In this document: positions 13,136 to 24,591 of the stretch, in pieces
Position numbering within the stretch: the first letter of the stretch is position 1
Layout of the letters: each line of letters starts with the position of its first letter
Source: Mugil cephalus
Taxonomy: Eukaryota; Chordata; Actinopteri; Mugiliformes; Mugilidae
DNA: 64,000 nucleotides
Assembly (NCBI RefSeq): GCF_022458985.1
Contig: NC_061774.1
Coordinates: 9,538,616-9,602,615 of the forward strand
Direction: 5' to 3'
Notes under the pieces: generated by a model
The model's database searches: none
Told to the model about the DNA's origin: nothing
What the model saw: the letters and a program-made list of their open reading frames with translations, nothing else
Program-made: the position numbers and the translations under genes

Positions 13136-14473
13136 GCCCCATGCTCTGGAGGACATAACACAGAAAAATGGCTGAATAATAAATTCTAACTCAATAAACG
13201 AGGAGACAGCAGCTGCACTCAGACAGAAAGCCCCTTGTCTGGATCTCACTCTCTCGCTGCAAAATCTCCAACAAACACACATGCATCCAGAAGCATGCAC
13301 ACATGCGAATACAGCAACGGCCTATTCTTCGTTTTGGCATAATCGGCCACTGATAGCTGGAACTTCTCTAACATACGGTGACGCGTCATCACTACTCACT
13401 AGACTGTTTTTCAACAGTCTTTGAGTAGCGTTCGGTGGTGGAGAAGAGAGGACGAGGACAGCAGCTGCAGTGATGTTGGAGCAGCACGACCGACTAGCCC
13501 ACATCAGTGGTGGGGGAGGAACAGACCATCAGCAGAGCGGCTTTATGAGAAACTACGCCTGGGCCAAATGGAAACAATAAATATCTTGATAACCACAGGA
13601 CATTCTTCTGACTTCATGTTAGTTATAGAGAGTCACGTGTCAGTTTGACTGGTTTAAAGTACAGTCGACCATTAGCATGAAAATAAAACTGAAAATAATC
13701 AATTCTGAGGAACTCAAAGGCGTTTATAGATAGATAGATAGATAGATGCACTTTTTGGACAAACGTTATAAGATGAAATCGCTTTTTTATTATGATATAA
13801 TTTTGATATCATTTCATTATGATATCTAGTTTGATTGTTTAAAATGCACTGCATCATAGTTTACAACATGTAACTATCATGAAATAACATTGTTGAAGTG
13901 TAGTGAACCCCTTAGTTGAAACTGATTTAGACTGCATGGTGACAGGGCAAATATATAATTTTTAGCTGGTTGTTGAATATAGCGTTAAAAACTGTACGTA
14001 GGGGAAAGAGGACCAATAACTGACATAGTTAATAAGGTTTCCATCGACATATTGTTAAGTAAATGGCGTACATTATTCTGGTGATATTACATTATATACT
14101 GGACTGTAGCTTCTTCTCCTGTTCCCCTAAAGGTGGGCTGACAGATCTGAAACTCTAGAAATTGTACATGTGGACGAGTTTGTGTGTAAATGTCCATTAG
14201 CACAACCTGATATAATACTACACGGATTCAAAAGGCATCAACAAACCTGACACCGACCAAACAGAAACAAACAAGCTGTAAAATGGCAGGGACTGTTACC
14301 TTGAGTGAATCAAAGCAGGCGATGACTCGGCCATTCTCCACATGACAGCTCCGGGAGGGATGTGCAAACTTACACTCGGCGTCAGACCGCGAGCAGGTGC
14401 CTCTCTGAAACTCACGACACACTTCCAAGGTCAGCCATTTGGTATCCCGTCCCATGGTCATGCTGACAGCCAT
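1958..14473 (-). CDS. mbnl3: Muscleblind-like splicing regulator 3 (MBNL3-type), six to seven coding exons
   Basis: RNA-binding regulator of alternative splicing, nuclear and cytoplasmic, binding YGCY-type motifs. Exons in coding order: 14473-14300, 9185-9021, 8572-8369, 8275-8036, 7158-7005, 3434-3340, then a terminal exon from 2100. All junctions are GT-AG and keep frame. Four CCCH fingers are complete: C19-C27-C34-H38, C53-C61-C66-H70, C183-C191-C198-H202 and C219-C227-C232-H236, spaced as in the family (CX7CX6CX3H, CX7CX4CX3H, twice). The N-terminal [20 protein letters not shown] and the segments LPKRQILEK and QPAFIPT match MBNL3 better than MBNL1 or MBNL2, and hs6st2 next door fits the MBNL3 locus. 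With the 95-base exon the protein is 344 residues (human MBNL3 about 354) and stops at TAG 2100-2098. Without it, the frame runs on to 1958 and gives 359 residues. The start is the first ATG of the conserved first exon. The 5' non-coding exons were not found. Confidence 0.9.
3340..3434 (-). other. mbnl3: mbnl3 95-base cassette-type coding exon
   Basis: This minus-strand exon encodes the conserved block [13 protein letters not shown] through [12 protein letters not shown]. It is exactly 95 bases, the size I recall for the equivalent alternatively used exon in vertebrate MBNL genes. The acceptor AAAAG precedes TTCCC at 3434 and the donor GTTTGC follows 3340. Since 95 is not a multiple of three, skipping it shifts the frame of the following exon. 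A long CT-rich tract lies just upstream on the coding strand. The similarity is seen directly; alternative use is inferred. Confidence 0.8.
3480..3560. repeat. (GGA)n / (GGGA)n low-complexity tract
   Basis: Nearly pure purine run on the plus strand made of GGA and GGGA units. On the minus strand it is a C/T tract that sits just upstream of the 95-base mbnl3 exon acceptor, so it probably acts as an extended polypyrimidine tract. Confidence 0.9.
5401..5525. repeat. Dispersed repeat, copy 1 (pair with 53975-54084)
   Basis: The string TTCATCATTCAAAAG, then an A/G-rich stretch, then GGAGCTGG...CCTGAATCATGCT recurs in the same order and orientation at 53975-54084 in a vegfb intron. Similarity is partial, as expected of old copies of an interspersed element. 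I cannot name the family. Confidence 0.5.
13102..13135. repeat. (CT)n microsatellite
   Basis: An almost uninterrupted run of CT dinucleotides in the mbnl3 first coding intron. Confidence 0.9.
13727..13747. repeat. (GATA)n microsatellite
   Basis: Five tandem units of the tetranucleotide TAGA/GATA in the mbnl3 first coding intron. Confidence 0.9.
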
Positions 14474-15590
14474 CAGAGAAGCTCACAAACACTGAGCAGC
14501 GGTGAGGGCAGATGGACGGAAAACTGTCTGATGAGAGCAAGGGTGACTAATGGTGATTCAAGGAAAAAAATCCTCAGCAAAACACAGAGGAAACAAAATC
14601 AAAAAATATATGTATATATTTCTTTCCTTCGTGCCGCAAGTCCCCTTGGCTGGTGTGTTGTTGAGGATGTGTATTAGTTTTTCCTGGGAAAAGTGGCAGC
14701 TGAAGTTTCACTGGAGTGAGATAGAGTGGGTTACTGTGAGCAGAGACCAGCTCTGTCTCAGAAGAGGAATGAAAAAAAAAGGAACTCTACTCTGAGGACA
14801 TCACTCCGGCATGCTTAGATGTGCTGCTGAGCGTCTGTGCATTCACCTGTACCAAATGACACCCACAGTAAGTCACTGTTACAGTCACGTCAACATGGCC
14901 AAGGCCGGGGGAGTCACTGCTCTACTGTTGTTATATTTGTGTGGCAGAGAAACTAAAAGGATTTCTGTAGAGCAAAAAAAAAAAAATGAAAAAAAAGAAG
15001 TAGCAGAGCCTTACGAGATAATGTCCTTGCAGTGATAAAAACGAGGCAGCCGCTCGGTTCAGAGTGTATCGAGACTGCAGCTCAGCAACGTGGGATGTAT
15101 GACTCTGGGGTTGTCAGGATAAAATATAGCCTCCATTCAAGGCCAAACATACACTGAGCCCCGTGCGGCTGTAATCCCACAACGAATCCACGCAGTAGGC
15201 ACTTTGGAGTTCAACTTCCTCCTCTTACTTCAGTCTCCGTCTCCTCCCTCCTTCATGTTCCCTATTCTTCCGTAGTCATCTTCCTCACTGACGTCCTCTG
15301 CTGCACGTCCTTGCACGTTGCCTTGCTGTGGATTGCAAACACAGGAACATTATTTTAAAGCGTTAAGAAAACAGCAGCCTGTTGAGAAGAAAATGTTAAT
15401 GGGAAGCGACAACCTTGTGCAGAGCTTGTTGAAACGGAGCCTGATGAGGAGCACGAGGCAGGAGGGTGGAAGCAAAAGAGCCAAAGAGAAGAAAGCGAGG
15501 ACAAACAAATAGGGCAGCAGAGCACAGAGGAGGAAGGGAGGCAGCAATGAACAGGAAAGGGCAAGCTATGTCTTGATTAAATGATACAAA

Positions 15591-15628
15591 AGAGAGAGAG
15601 GGAGAGGGAGAGGGAGGATGGAGGGAGA
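15591..15628. repeat. (GA)n/(GAGGGA)n purine tract
   Basis: A short tandem purine run made of AG and GGGAGA units on the plus strand. Confidence 0.8.
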
Positions 15629-18600
15629 TTGTAGGCAGGACAGAGACGTCACTTCAACTCCCGTGAGCTCCTCGGAGCAGAAAGTAATTGACTAACTTGA
15701 AATAAATCATCTTGCAATCTGCGGTGTCCTTGAAGTGGTGCAAGCTGGCACGTGTGGTCGGCACAGATGACTTCCAGACAGTTATTAACGTGGAGGAAAG
15801 AAGTAGGAAAAAGAGAGACAGGACAGCAAAGGGAAGGGGTGATTCTTCACAACTGCAGCTGCTTTGCTTGATGCAAACTGACAGCCAATCGGACGGACCT
15901 TTACAAACAGGCATGGTGCGCCACTGACCAATGACGGAGCACTTTTAAAACGAAGCTCCTCCCTTCGCAGAGCCTGTCCTTGTTCCTCTGGCTTTTTTCG
16001 TGGCTACAAGCACAGTCATGGTTGAGCCACATGCTAATATTCAAACTGTACAACTGCCCTGAGCTGCCTCCAAACAGCTCTTTCTTCTCACAGACACGGA
16101 GGAATATATACGTTGTGACTTTTGCAAACAGAGGACTACACTGCAGTATGATGTAAGGATGATGCATGCAGCCTGCTGTGCAGCTCTCAGGGAGTAGAGT
16201 GACGTGTCTGGACACTAAGTGAATACAGATAATAATCAGTGAGGTGACACACACACACACAGAACAAAACTACAATTTAGCTTTGCAGGACAGGGTAAAG
16301 TCCAAACTGCGTTTTGGACTTTGAAAATGAAAGATAAAGGAATGCTACCCTGTATAAACCCAAGGCTATAGTTGCACATTAATTTACTAAGTGAATAAAC
16401 AATAGGCAAGATTCAGGGGAGAAGGAGTGCAAAAAATAGGAGGAGGAGAGGGCGTTGGAGCAGATATTATCAGTCCCTGCGTCTGATGGCGGCAGACACA
16501 GACGGAGGAAGCAGCGGGGGGGAGAGTGTGAGTGAACGAGTGTGTGTGAGTGTACGAGAGCATGCAGATACACAGCCAAGAAGGAGAACACCGCAGTGGA
16601 GTGGGAGAAGGAGGGACAAGGGGGAGGTGGGAAGCGAATTGATACACCCACCTTCAAACACAGGAACAAAGACACATCACAGCCAAAAAGAAACAGAGGT
16701 AGGGATGAGAGATGAGCAGGTACAGCAACTGCTTTGCTTGCTTAACCATTATGCTTGTCTGTGCCTCCTCTGCCTCCTCCCAGCCTACCTACAGATCAAT
16801 AGAAACTTTTCTCAAGGGGGACCAGACAAGCACTCCTCCTGCAGCTTTGCCTGTCCTGCATTCAGGTCCACGACGTCAGTGTCGAGCGGCTTTGCTTACG
16901 CACGCCCTGACGATGCAGCTCAACAATATGCAACCCACATCATCAAAACGCTCCTCACTTCCTCTTCTCACTCTCGCCACAGCAGACGCCAAACGGTGCA
17001 TAGTTGCCATTACAACCATTCCTGGACAGCTTCACAGCAATCCTGGCTCTCCTTCAGAGTCGCCCCAGGTTATACCGCACCTGGTATCTTTGAGTATGTA
17101 CAGCAATGACCTTTCACTTGCTGATAAAAGCTGCAGTAAAGCTTCAGGAGTTTTACCCTGCCAAAAATTTCACCAGTTGTTTAGCTTTGCCTTTCCCTCC
17201 ATCAAGGCCAAGACGGCGGTGGGGATGGTTTAAAATAGAGAAGTCGTTCCAGTAAATATGTAAGTAGGTTAAAAGTGACGTGTCCATTTGAGGGCTGTGT
17301 TTGCTGTAACCTGTGCAGATCTGTGAGATAGTAGCCCTGACATTTCAGGACAGGAAGTCGTTTTATTAATTAGTTACTCATGAGAGGGCGTTGGCACTTT
17401 ATGCTTAAATGCAGAAATGATTATCAAAACTGAGTCTACAGCCAAACCCATGACTCTACTCTACTTACACGGACGGAGGTTCATGGAGCTAAATGCACCA
17501 GGATGGCAGAATGTGCACAATAACGTTGCTAACATGCACAAATAAAGCAGATATATGTTTACCATCTTCAGCCTTGTAGATTAGCATGCTAATTGACCCT
17601 TAACACGAATATGAGCAATTTTGCAGGTATATGATTTTCAAATTTAATAATAATATGTTCAGTTCTCATGAAGATCACAATCCATTCTGAAGGAAATGTG
17701 AATGACTGTAGAATATTTACCATTCAGCACTATTAATTCTTTACAAAACAGCATGGCCACACATATTACCAATAATAACCACAGAGGACATTCATTTCAT
17801 CAGAAAACTTTAAAACTATATGGTGCACAATTACAGAGCTTCCTTTTACCTTAGTGTTTCTCACACTGTTTTTGGGTCAACCATTTGAACTACCAGCCCT
17901 GCAATTAGCAGATAACCCTCTCAACCACCTGAGCCGTAGCCGCCCACAACCAAATTCTTTAATGCAACCAGATCTTTCCACATTTAGAAGTTGAGCATGA
18001 AGACATACAGATCAGCTGGAAGCATCTACTGCCAAGCTGCTCTACTGCACAACACCACAACAGAGATCAAACATGAGGAGGCCAGATGATACACATGCAG
18101 AACAAGTAGGGAGTAGGAGAAAAAAGGCTCGCTTAGTATTTAAGTACATTTTCTGCAGTTGCAGCCCACACAGCTATCTCAATAATAAATTAATTAAAGT
18201 AAAATCCGAACATTTGGGAACATTTTTGGCCTTTGGTTGCTTGAAATTAATTTTCTCTCAATCAACTTATTGAAGAATAGTTTAAGCTCTGATGCACAGA
18301 TCCTCTTAGAAATGCCACCAAAATGCTGAACTGTTAATTACAGAGCCAGCCGTATTAAAGAGTGTACATTTTGTACAGAAATAATCTCGGTCCACTGAGC
18401 TTGTCCGACCTGCACAATGCAGCAAAAAAAAAAACTGTTGTTTGCAGGGATGCAGCATGGCGACTAAATAGACAGAGTTCCCCAGTTATTAAAAGTCATC
18501 ACATTGCTGCGTCTCCTCCAGGTGTCTGCAGTGGGGCGAGGGGCTCCGCTAGTCAGGAGAGGGGTTAACGTGTAGGTGGAACTCAGCTGGAGGAAGCACA

Positions 18601-19670
18601 AGGAGGACAGATGAGAGCGGCTGCTGTTGACTCCAGCGCACTGCGTCCCTCATCAAACACAGTGCACCAAAGGACTACCGACAGCGTAACCTTCACCGGA
18701 GCTCTGACGTATGCATTATGGCTGGTGTGCAGGCCGTGTGCCACCCTGCATCTTGCTACCAATAAAACAGCTGTGCATTCAGTGAAAGGCTCGGAGATCA
18801 ACACTGTCCTCGCCTTTCTTTCCTGTTCTCTTTTGTGTAATTATTGAATGGTTAAGTGCCCTTCTAGTTGTACACTGGGAGCAAACTTTAGCCTAGATCT
18901 GTGTGTTATCTTATTTTCACATGAGAGTCTGTGGGAGTTTGCTATTTAATTTGGAATTTCCCCTATCCCAAAAGTGTGGTAAATTCCATTTTGAGACACA
19001 GAGGTTTTTGTGTAAGCTGTAAAAACATGGACCCGAATGATCTACGTTACCAATCAGCAGACAGACAATTATTTCAAGAGCGGCGACAAGGATGAGTGCA
19101 AAACAGGCTAACATCAATGATCAGGTGATTGATTCAGAAGCGCAAGGTGAGCAAAGCACAAATCACAATGGGAGTGAAAGCGGGCAGTCTGCTGAAGGGA
19201 GGGAGCTGAGTAATTAGGTTAAGTATCAGTAATCCTTTCAGCTCATTAAAGCACCACAGCTCCCATTCAAACTAACACACAACAAGCCTATTTCGTCACA
19301 CAGGAGGAATATACCCTGAACACAATTCAGCTTAAATTTAACTTGCCCATTACTTTTCGTTTAGTAAGTTTTAAAAAACTGTGTTGGTCCTGGAGATTTG
19401 ATTTCACTTTGTCATACAGGTTTTTAGCTGGGTGTTTCACACCAGTTTAGAAAGAAAATGAAAGTTAACTATGCGGAAAAACAGTTCATGTTGCAGCTGA
19501 GACAACAATCTATAGACAGAGTTATATATATATTTGATTTAATAGTGCTGCTACAACATTGGTGGCTGGTTTTATTTGCACAATAAAAGATGCCAGCCAG
19601 TTAATGTGTGTCTGTGCGAGAGGGGGGAAAATGAAAACAGGTTATGTGGGAAATGCTGCCGTATGCCCTT

Positions 19671-19673
19671 GTG

Positions 19674-19701
<28 letters not shown>
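19671..19701. repeat. (GT)n microsatellite
   Basis: Tandem GT dinucleotides with one CT interruption, in intergenic DNA. Confidence 0.9.
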
Positions 19702-19705
<4 letters not shown>

Positions 19706-22149
19706 AGTTTATCTGTGTTTATATTAAGTAAAGAAAAACTAGCTAGACTGGTACATAGTCCACAGCCTGGAGGGCGCGTGAACTTGTCTTGACTGGCTGT
19801 ATTGTTCAATGAGCCAAGATGATGGCAATACATTCGGTAGGATTGTATACAGTGTATTATGTGTGGGCAAGCAGTAATAATACAGTATGCCATGGTGGCT
19901 TGAGTGTTTGACCCCTTATAGGACAAACAAGGACAAGACTAAACGTCCTGCACTGACTGCACATGTGCATGTAAAATCCTGCAGACAGACAAACAGGGTC
20001 GACCTCCAGGTGTTTTAAAGCTGTAATGGATTTAAACTCAGTATTAACATGAACAAAGTGACTCAGGAAGTTACCTGACACTGATTTTTCCCAGACAAGC
20101 ATTTGCACCTGAAAGACTGGCACTAAACCTAAACAGATACAATAAAATGCTAATAAACCAAACCCTCCTGTGCAGACCTTTGACTAAAGCATAGTTTGCC
20201 TCCAGGCAATAAGAAATCAGATCTAAAGCATGTTAAATGTATATGTCGTTACAGCTGTGTCTGCGCTTAACACCGAAATTACGCCTCTGTTGAATAATAA
20301 CAAAGCAAGCTGTACGCGTGCACGCAACAGGCGAGAAGAGGGGGAAGCATTTTAAAAAAAGCTGCAATATGGACCCTATATCCCAGGTACATATTTAAAT
20401 GCGCCAAGCTGAATTCATTTTGCTGCACAGCCAACTGCGCCAGACGTCCTCAGCCTCTTACCTGTTCACAATCCAACCTCAAACGTCTTCTCCTGCTCTC
20501 CTCTCCCGCAAAAAACGTCCCCTTGACCCGCAATATGCTGTGCACTGGCTTGAAGAGAGGAAATATGCTAGCAAGAAATAAGGAAATCGAAGCGAGTAAA
20601 CAGAAAAAAAAAAAAAAAAAAAAAAACGTGTTGCAGCCGCGAAGTGAAAGAAAGAAGGGAGTTCTGGCCGAACGGCTGCTGAAATGTTAGCTGCTACAGA
20701 CTGAACAGATAACAGATTTGGAGAAAAAAAAAAAAAAAAACTGAGGGAGGGCAATATGGAGAGGGAGGGGTTGGGACGATAGAGGGAGTGTGTGTGTGTG
20801 TGTGTTGGCTTCGTTGTTAGATCACGACAGACAAAGACGCGGCAGGTATGAACTACACACACTGGCCCAACACACCTGGCAGGTAAATAGGCAGGTATCA
20901 CCAGGACCTGTGTGTGAATATATGTGAATCAAAGACGAGAAACCACAAAATAATAACCATTATATCCCATATGTGCTCTTAGTATAATAACAGATGGGGC
21001 TTCATTTAATTTACGTATATAATTTAAATGTTGTCAGTCACTTGTTAAATGTTAGCATTCGGCTATTAGCTAACGTTAGCTAACCTTACAAATAATTATA
21101 TATTAATATTGGTAAAACATGTAGCCTATACAATATAAACATATATGCTGCATCCTCTAACTAGCTACTGATTAGCACCTGATGCTAATCACTTGTAGCA
21201 AATTGTTATCTGTGTTTTCCATGATAAAACCTAATTGAGGTGTATCCTCTTCATGATGTTTTAATTTGTGTGGATAAACAGGTTTTAGGCATAGACTTTA
21301 AATAACACAGTTACTACAATAATGAAAGTAACTAAACCGGCCAAATTTGATTTAAAGTTATATACAAGATGTTCAAAGAAATAAACTATACCTGAGCCAA
21401 AACTGGGAAAGTAATTACATACAATAACATAACATGCAAAGATCCTGAATTTGAATTTAATATTCATTTTATAAAATTACAAAATACTTTTATTTTATAT
21501 ACATGTGTTTTTTAGTAAAAAAACAAAAAAAAAAAACAAAAAACAAAAAAAAAACAAAAAGCGTTAACAGCCTAATTACCTCTAAACATTTGAACATTTT
21601 CTGTATATTGCTGTGTAATACCTAGAGAAATTTAGAGACAGCTGTGACAGCTGATCCCTTTATTAAATCCCGCGAGGATCAGACTGAAAATGATCCTAAT
21701 CCTGCCCAATCGAATTTAAGAATAAGCTGTGATGTCAAATATCACCTCGGTATGTAAAAATCAGGAAGTTTTGATTTTATTATAATTGCTTCAGCGCTCC
21801 CTGCTGGTGTTAGAGAGGTTTGCAAGTTCAACACAAAAGCTTAGAGCTTTTTCTTTTGTGCACAATCAGACAAAGGACATCAGACGCAGAAAAACAACAC
21901 CTTCTTATGGGAAAAAAAGAGAGCAGGAGTTCAGCAAATGTAAAAGAATTTTTATATAAAAACAGATACATTCGGTCATTTTTACAATAACAGTTAATGC
22001 TACACATTGAGGTATCTATTAAAAAAAACCCATTCTCCCTTTTCTGATGCTGAAAAGACACTTAAAAACAGGTACATTTGAAAATGTATGCATTTCAGAC
22101 AAGACAACAATTTGGCAAATATACAGATTGTTAATCACAAACAGTAGTG

Positions 22150-22155
22150 TTTATT
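22150..22155 (-). terminator. hs6st2: Candidate hs6st2 polyadenylation signal
   Basis: The plus strand reads TTTATT, which is AATAAA on the coding strand, about 340 bases past the hs6st2 stop. It is the first canonical hexamer I noticed there. Use is inferred. Confidence 0.35.
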
Positions 22156-22492
22156 AAATAGAAAGATGTATCACATTATTCCTTGTACCGAAGAAAACCA
22201 CTCCCTCGTCCCAAGCTACATCACAAGATTTCAGAAGTGTTTAAAGTCTATGAGAACTGTGTCAAAGGCTACTGTCTTCAGGTATACAGGATTAGGTAGG
22301 ATCGCAGGTAGCTAGACTTGAATGTCAGTTGTGGCAAAGAAATACAATCAGTATCAATAAATTAACGTGTTGTCGAAACAGTTCATGGCAAAACGAATAT
22401 GGAAGGCATTTACTAAACTTGGATTCATGAAAACAGACAAGGCAGAAGTTGGCACATTTAGCAATAAGACAACCTACTGCTCGCCTTAATCA

Positions 22493-24151
22493 CTACCACT
22501 GCTCCACATTATCAAGATAGTCCTCCATAGTGCTGTTCTCATCCAGATCCCACCAGTCTGGGAGCAGCACTTCAGACTCCACACCGTCTTCAGCAGCATC
22601 CTCTCTCCGCTGCTCCTCAGCTTTGACAGAATGGATGTTGGACTGTCGTGGGGTTTCAGTGGGCTTCAGCTGCCTCTCTTGCTTTGTTGCGAGCCTTCCT
22701 CGGAGCCGCCTCCTCTCCTGTTGCCGCCTCTCCCTGGCCTGCCTGCGCTCCTGCTGCCTCGCCACCTGGAAGCGCTGCAGGAAAAGGTCGCGGGCATACT
22801 CGTACAGCTCCACGTCCCATCGGTTCAGCTGGCGAATCCTGCACTGCGTCTCAGAAGGCACCTCGACACTGGATGCCCGTGTACCATTGAGTTGCGTAAA
22901 GGGTGCGATGAACTCCAAGTTGAAGGTTCGCTCAAACAGATACTGGGTCTTACGCTGATACTCAGTCAGTCCAAAGAAGGCCATGCCACGCAGGTTGCGT
23001 TTCGCACTCTCCAGAAGCACTGCCCAGCGCTCCTCCTCACTCATGGCGGAGACGTTGTAGCAGCCCACCAGGCTGAGGTCAGCCAGCATGCGGGTCTGCC
23101 GGTTGTTGGCCAGGTTGTAGGGACAGTCCATGAACTCCTGCAGGGTGCAGCCCGACCAGTCATCTCCTGAATAGCAGCTTGGCAGCTCTGTTAGCGTTGG
23201 TGATCGTCCGTCACACACATGTAAAGATGCCTTCCAGGTGGCGCCGCGTTGGACATGACGCCACTCACTAAGGTAGCGTGACACAGGGTCTCTTAAGATG
23301 GTTATATAATAATAGTTCCTACTGGAGAGAAAAAGGCGACAAGATAGAGATAAGTGACTCAAGTAGGCTTAAGATGTGCATGCAGTTAATACAATTAATT
23401 ATTACAAAATAATGCTGCAGCAATTGCTTTTCTATTACAATGTTCGATATAAAAAAGACTATGTTAAAACCTGATTTTGATCTCCTGCATCATGATTTTG
23501 TGGGGAATGGTTGATAATTTGATGTAAACTATAATTAGTGGCAGTGCATAATGAAATGTATGGCATCATCCCCTTAACATACCTGGGCAAGTTCTTGGGA
23601 GCATCCGGTGAGTTCATCCGTGAAGGGACACAGCTGGTCAGTTCAGTCCAGTCTGCATGCAGCCCACAGCTCCAGCCGGTGGAGAACCGAGAGAAGAGCC
23701 AGGTTTCCTTTTTACCTGGCCGGAAGCAGGTACATTTCTTCTGACCTGCGTGGCACTCGCACGGCCTCTCTAACTGGATGTTCCTCACCAAGTGCCTACC
23801 AAACGTCGTACCGCCTGTCTTCTGAATGTGCAGAAAAACTATGACATCATCCCCCTTGATCTTAAATTCTACAACGCGATTCAAGTCTGCTTTGGTGAAG
23901 TTGAAGCGAGGGACAAAGCGGGCCAGAGCGCCGTCTTCTGCTATGTACGGATCTTTCTGGAGCCCGCCCTGGATTTCACTGCCAGCTCCCCGAGAACTAG
24001 TTGCGCTGCCGGCGTTAAACCAGGATCCCAGATGGTGGAGCATCTGGCACTCGGACCTGCTCGGGCAAACATACTGGATCATAATGACGCCAAAGAGCAA
24101 CACCATGAGGAGTACGATCAGGAGCCGGTGGTGGTTGGATTTCTCATCCAT
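22493..24151 (-). CDS. hs6st2: Heparan-sulfate 6-O-sulfotransferase 2 (type II Golgi enzyme)
   Basis: Transfers sulfate from PAPS to the 6-O position of glucosamine in heparan sulfate, in the Golgi lumen. Two coding exons, 24151-23583 and 23321-22493, are separated by a 261-base GT-AG intron and give 465 residues, close to the short human HS6ST2 form (about 459). The N-terminal MDEKSN and the hydrophobic anchor at residues 10-28 fit HS6ST2 better than HS6ST1 or HS6ST3. The 5'-phosphosulfate loop reads HIQKTGGTTFGRH at residues 108-120. The 3'-phosphate motif LRDPVSRYLSEW starts at residue 199, right after the splice junction. WSCGLHADWTELTSC and DCPYNLANNRQTRMLADLSLVGCYN are also kept. The C-terminus carries an Arg/Gln-rich helical stretch and an acidic end. 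mbnl3 downstream on the same strand matches human Xq26. The first ATG opens a good signal-anchor, so I chose it as the start. Confidence 0.94.
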
Positions 24152-24580
24152 CTTCCCGGTTCGGACAGAAACACATCACTCAGGCAGTCCGGACCCCTGC
24201 CTCGGATGGGGGACCTCGGAGTGTATATCTAATCTAACGCGAAAACAATAACAATGCGGCTGTTAGCCAGCCAGCGTTAGCTTACCACAGTACCAGAAAC
24301 CAGACGGCAGAGTATTACAGTGTTTTCTTGTACCATCAACACCAACGCGTAAAAGTTTCATTTAAAACCGCAGAGTAGTTTTGATCGGTAGTGTTCGTTA
24401 GCTCAGTAAATCGCTAATCTTTCTTAGGCAGTAAATCCCCGTCTTCCGCGGCCATCGATTCTTGACCTTTCTACCCAGAATCCACCGCGCTCCGTGTAGG
24501 CGTCAAATTTACGTCACCGCGAAACGTCGAGAGATATTGATGGTGCCGTGGAAATAGAAAGGTGACTTCACACCACGGTC

Positions 24581-24591
24581 TATTTATATAA
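24581..24591 (-). promoter_or_regulatory. hs6st2: Possible TATA box upstream of hs6st2
   Basis: The minus strand reads TATATAAATAG, about 430 bases upstream of the hs6st2 ATG and just outside a moderately CpG-containing stretch. Spacing allows a normal 5' UTR. No transcript evidence was available. Confidence 0.3.

Larger units (their letters stand above)
9186..14299 (-). other. mbnl3: mbnl3 first coding intron; no gene seen
   Basis: A 5.1 kb intron between zinc-finger exons 1 and 2. It contains AT-rich sequence, a (CT)n run near 13102-13135 and a GATA microsatellite near 13727-13747. Open frames inside it are short and resemble no protein. Confidence 0.7.
14474..22492. other. Intergenic: probable mbnl3 5' region and hs6st2 3' UTR
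   Basis: No protein-coding exon could be supported in 8 kb. Two overlapping plus-strand open frames near 16486-17233 (207 and 173 codons) have no recognisable domain and no splice support. The region holds (GA)n near 15591-15628, (GT)n near 19671-19701 and two poly(A) runs near 20604-20626 and 20723-20741. The end nearest 22492 is probably hs6st2 3' UTR. The mbnl3 promoter and 5' non-coding exons probably lie somewhere in this stretch but cannot be placed. Confidence 0.55.

Noticed and set aside
16486-17233. Two overlapping plus-strand open frames of 207 and 173 codons.
   Set aside because: No domain, composition biased by simple repeats, no splice structure, and open frames overlap on both strands. 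Most likely chance in non-coding DNA.
20479-20901. Minus-strand open frame of 140 codons rich in Phe and Ser.
   Set aside because: Produced by two poly(A) runs and a CA run; no family resemblance.
22530-24251. Several long plus-strand open frames opposite hs6st2.
   Set aside because: They are antisense shadows of a GC-richer coding region. The minus-strand frame has clear sulfotransferase motifs.
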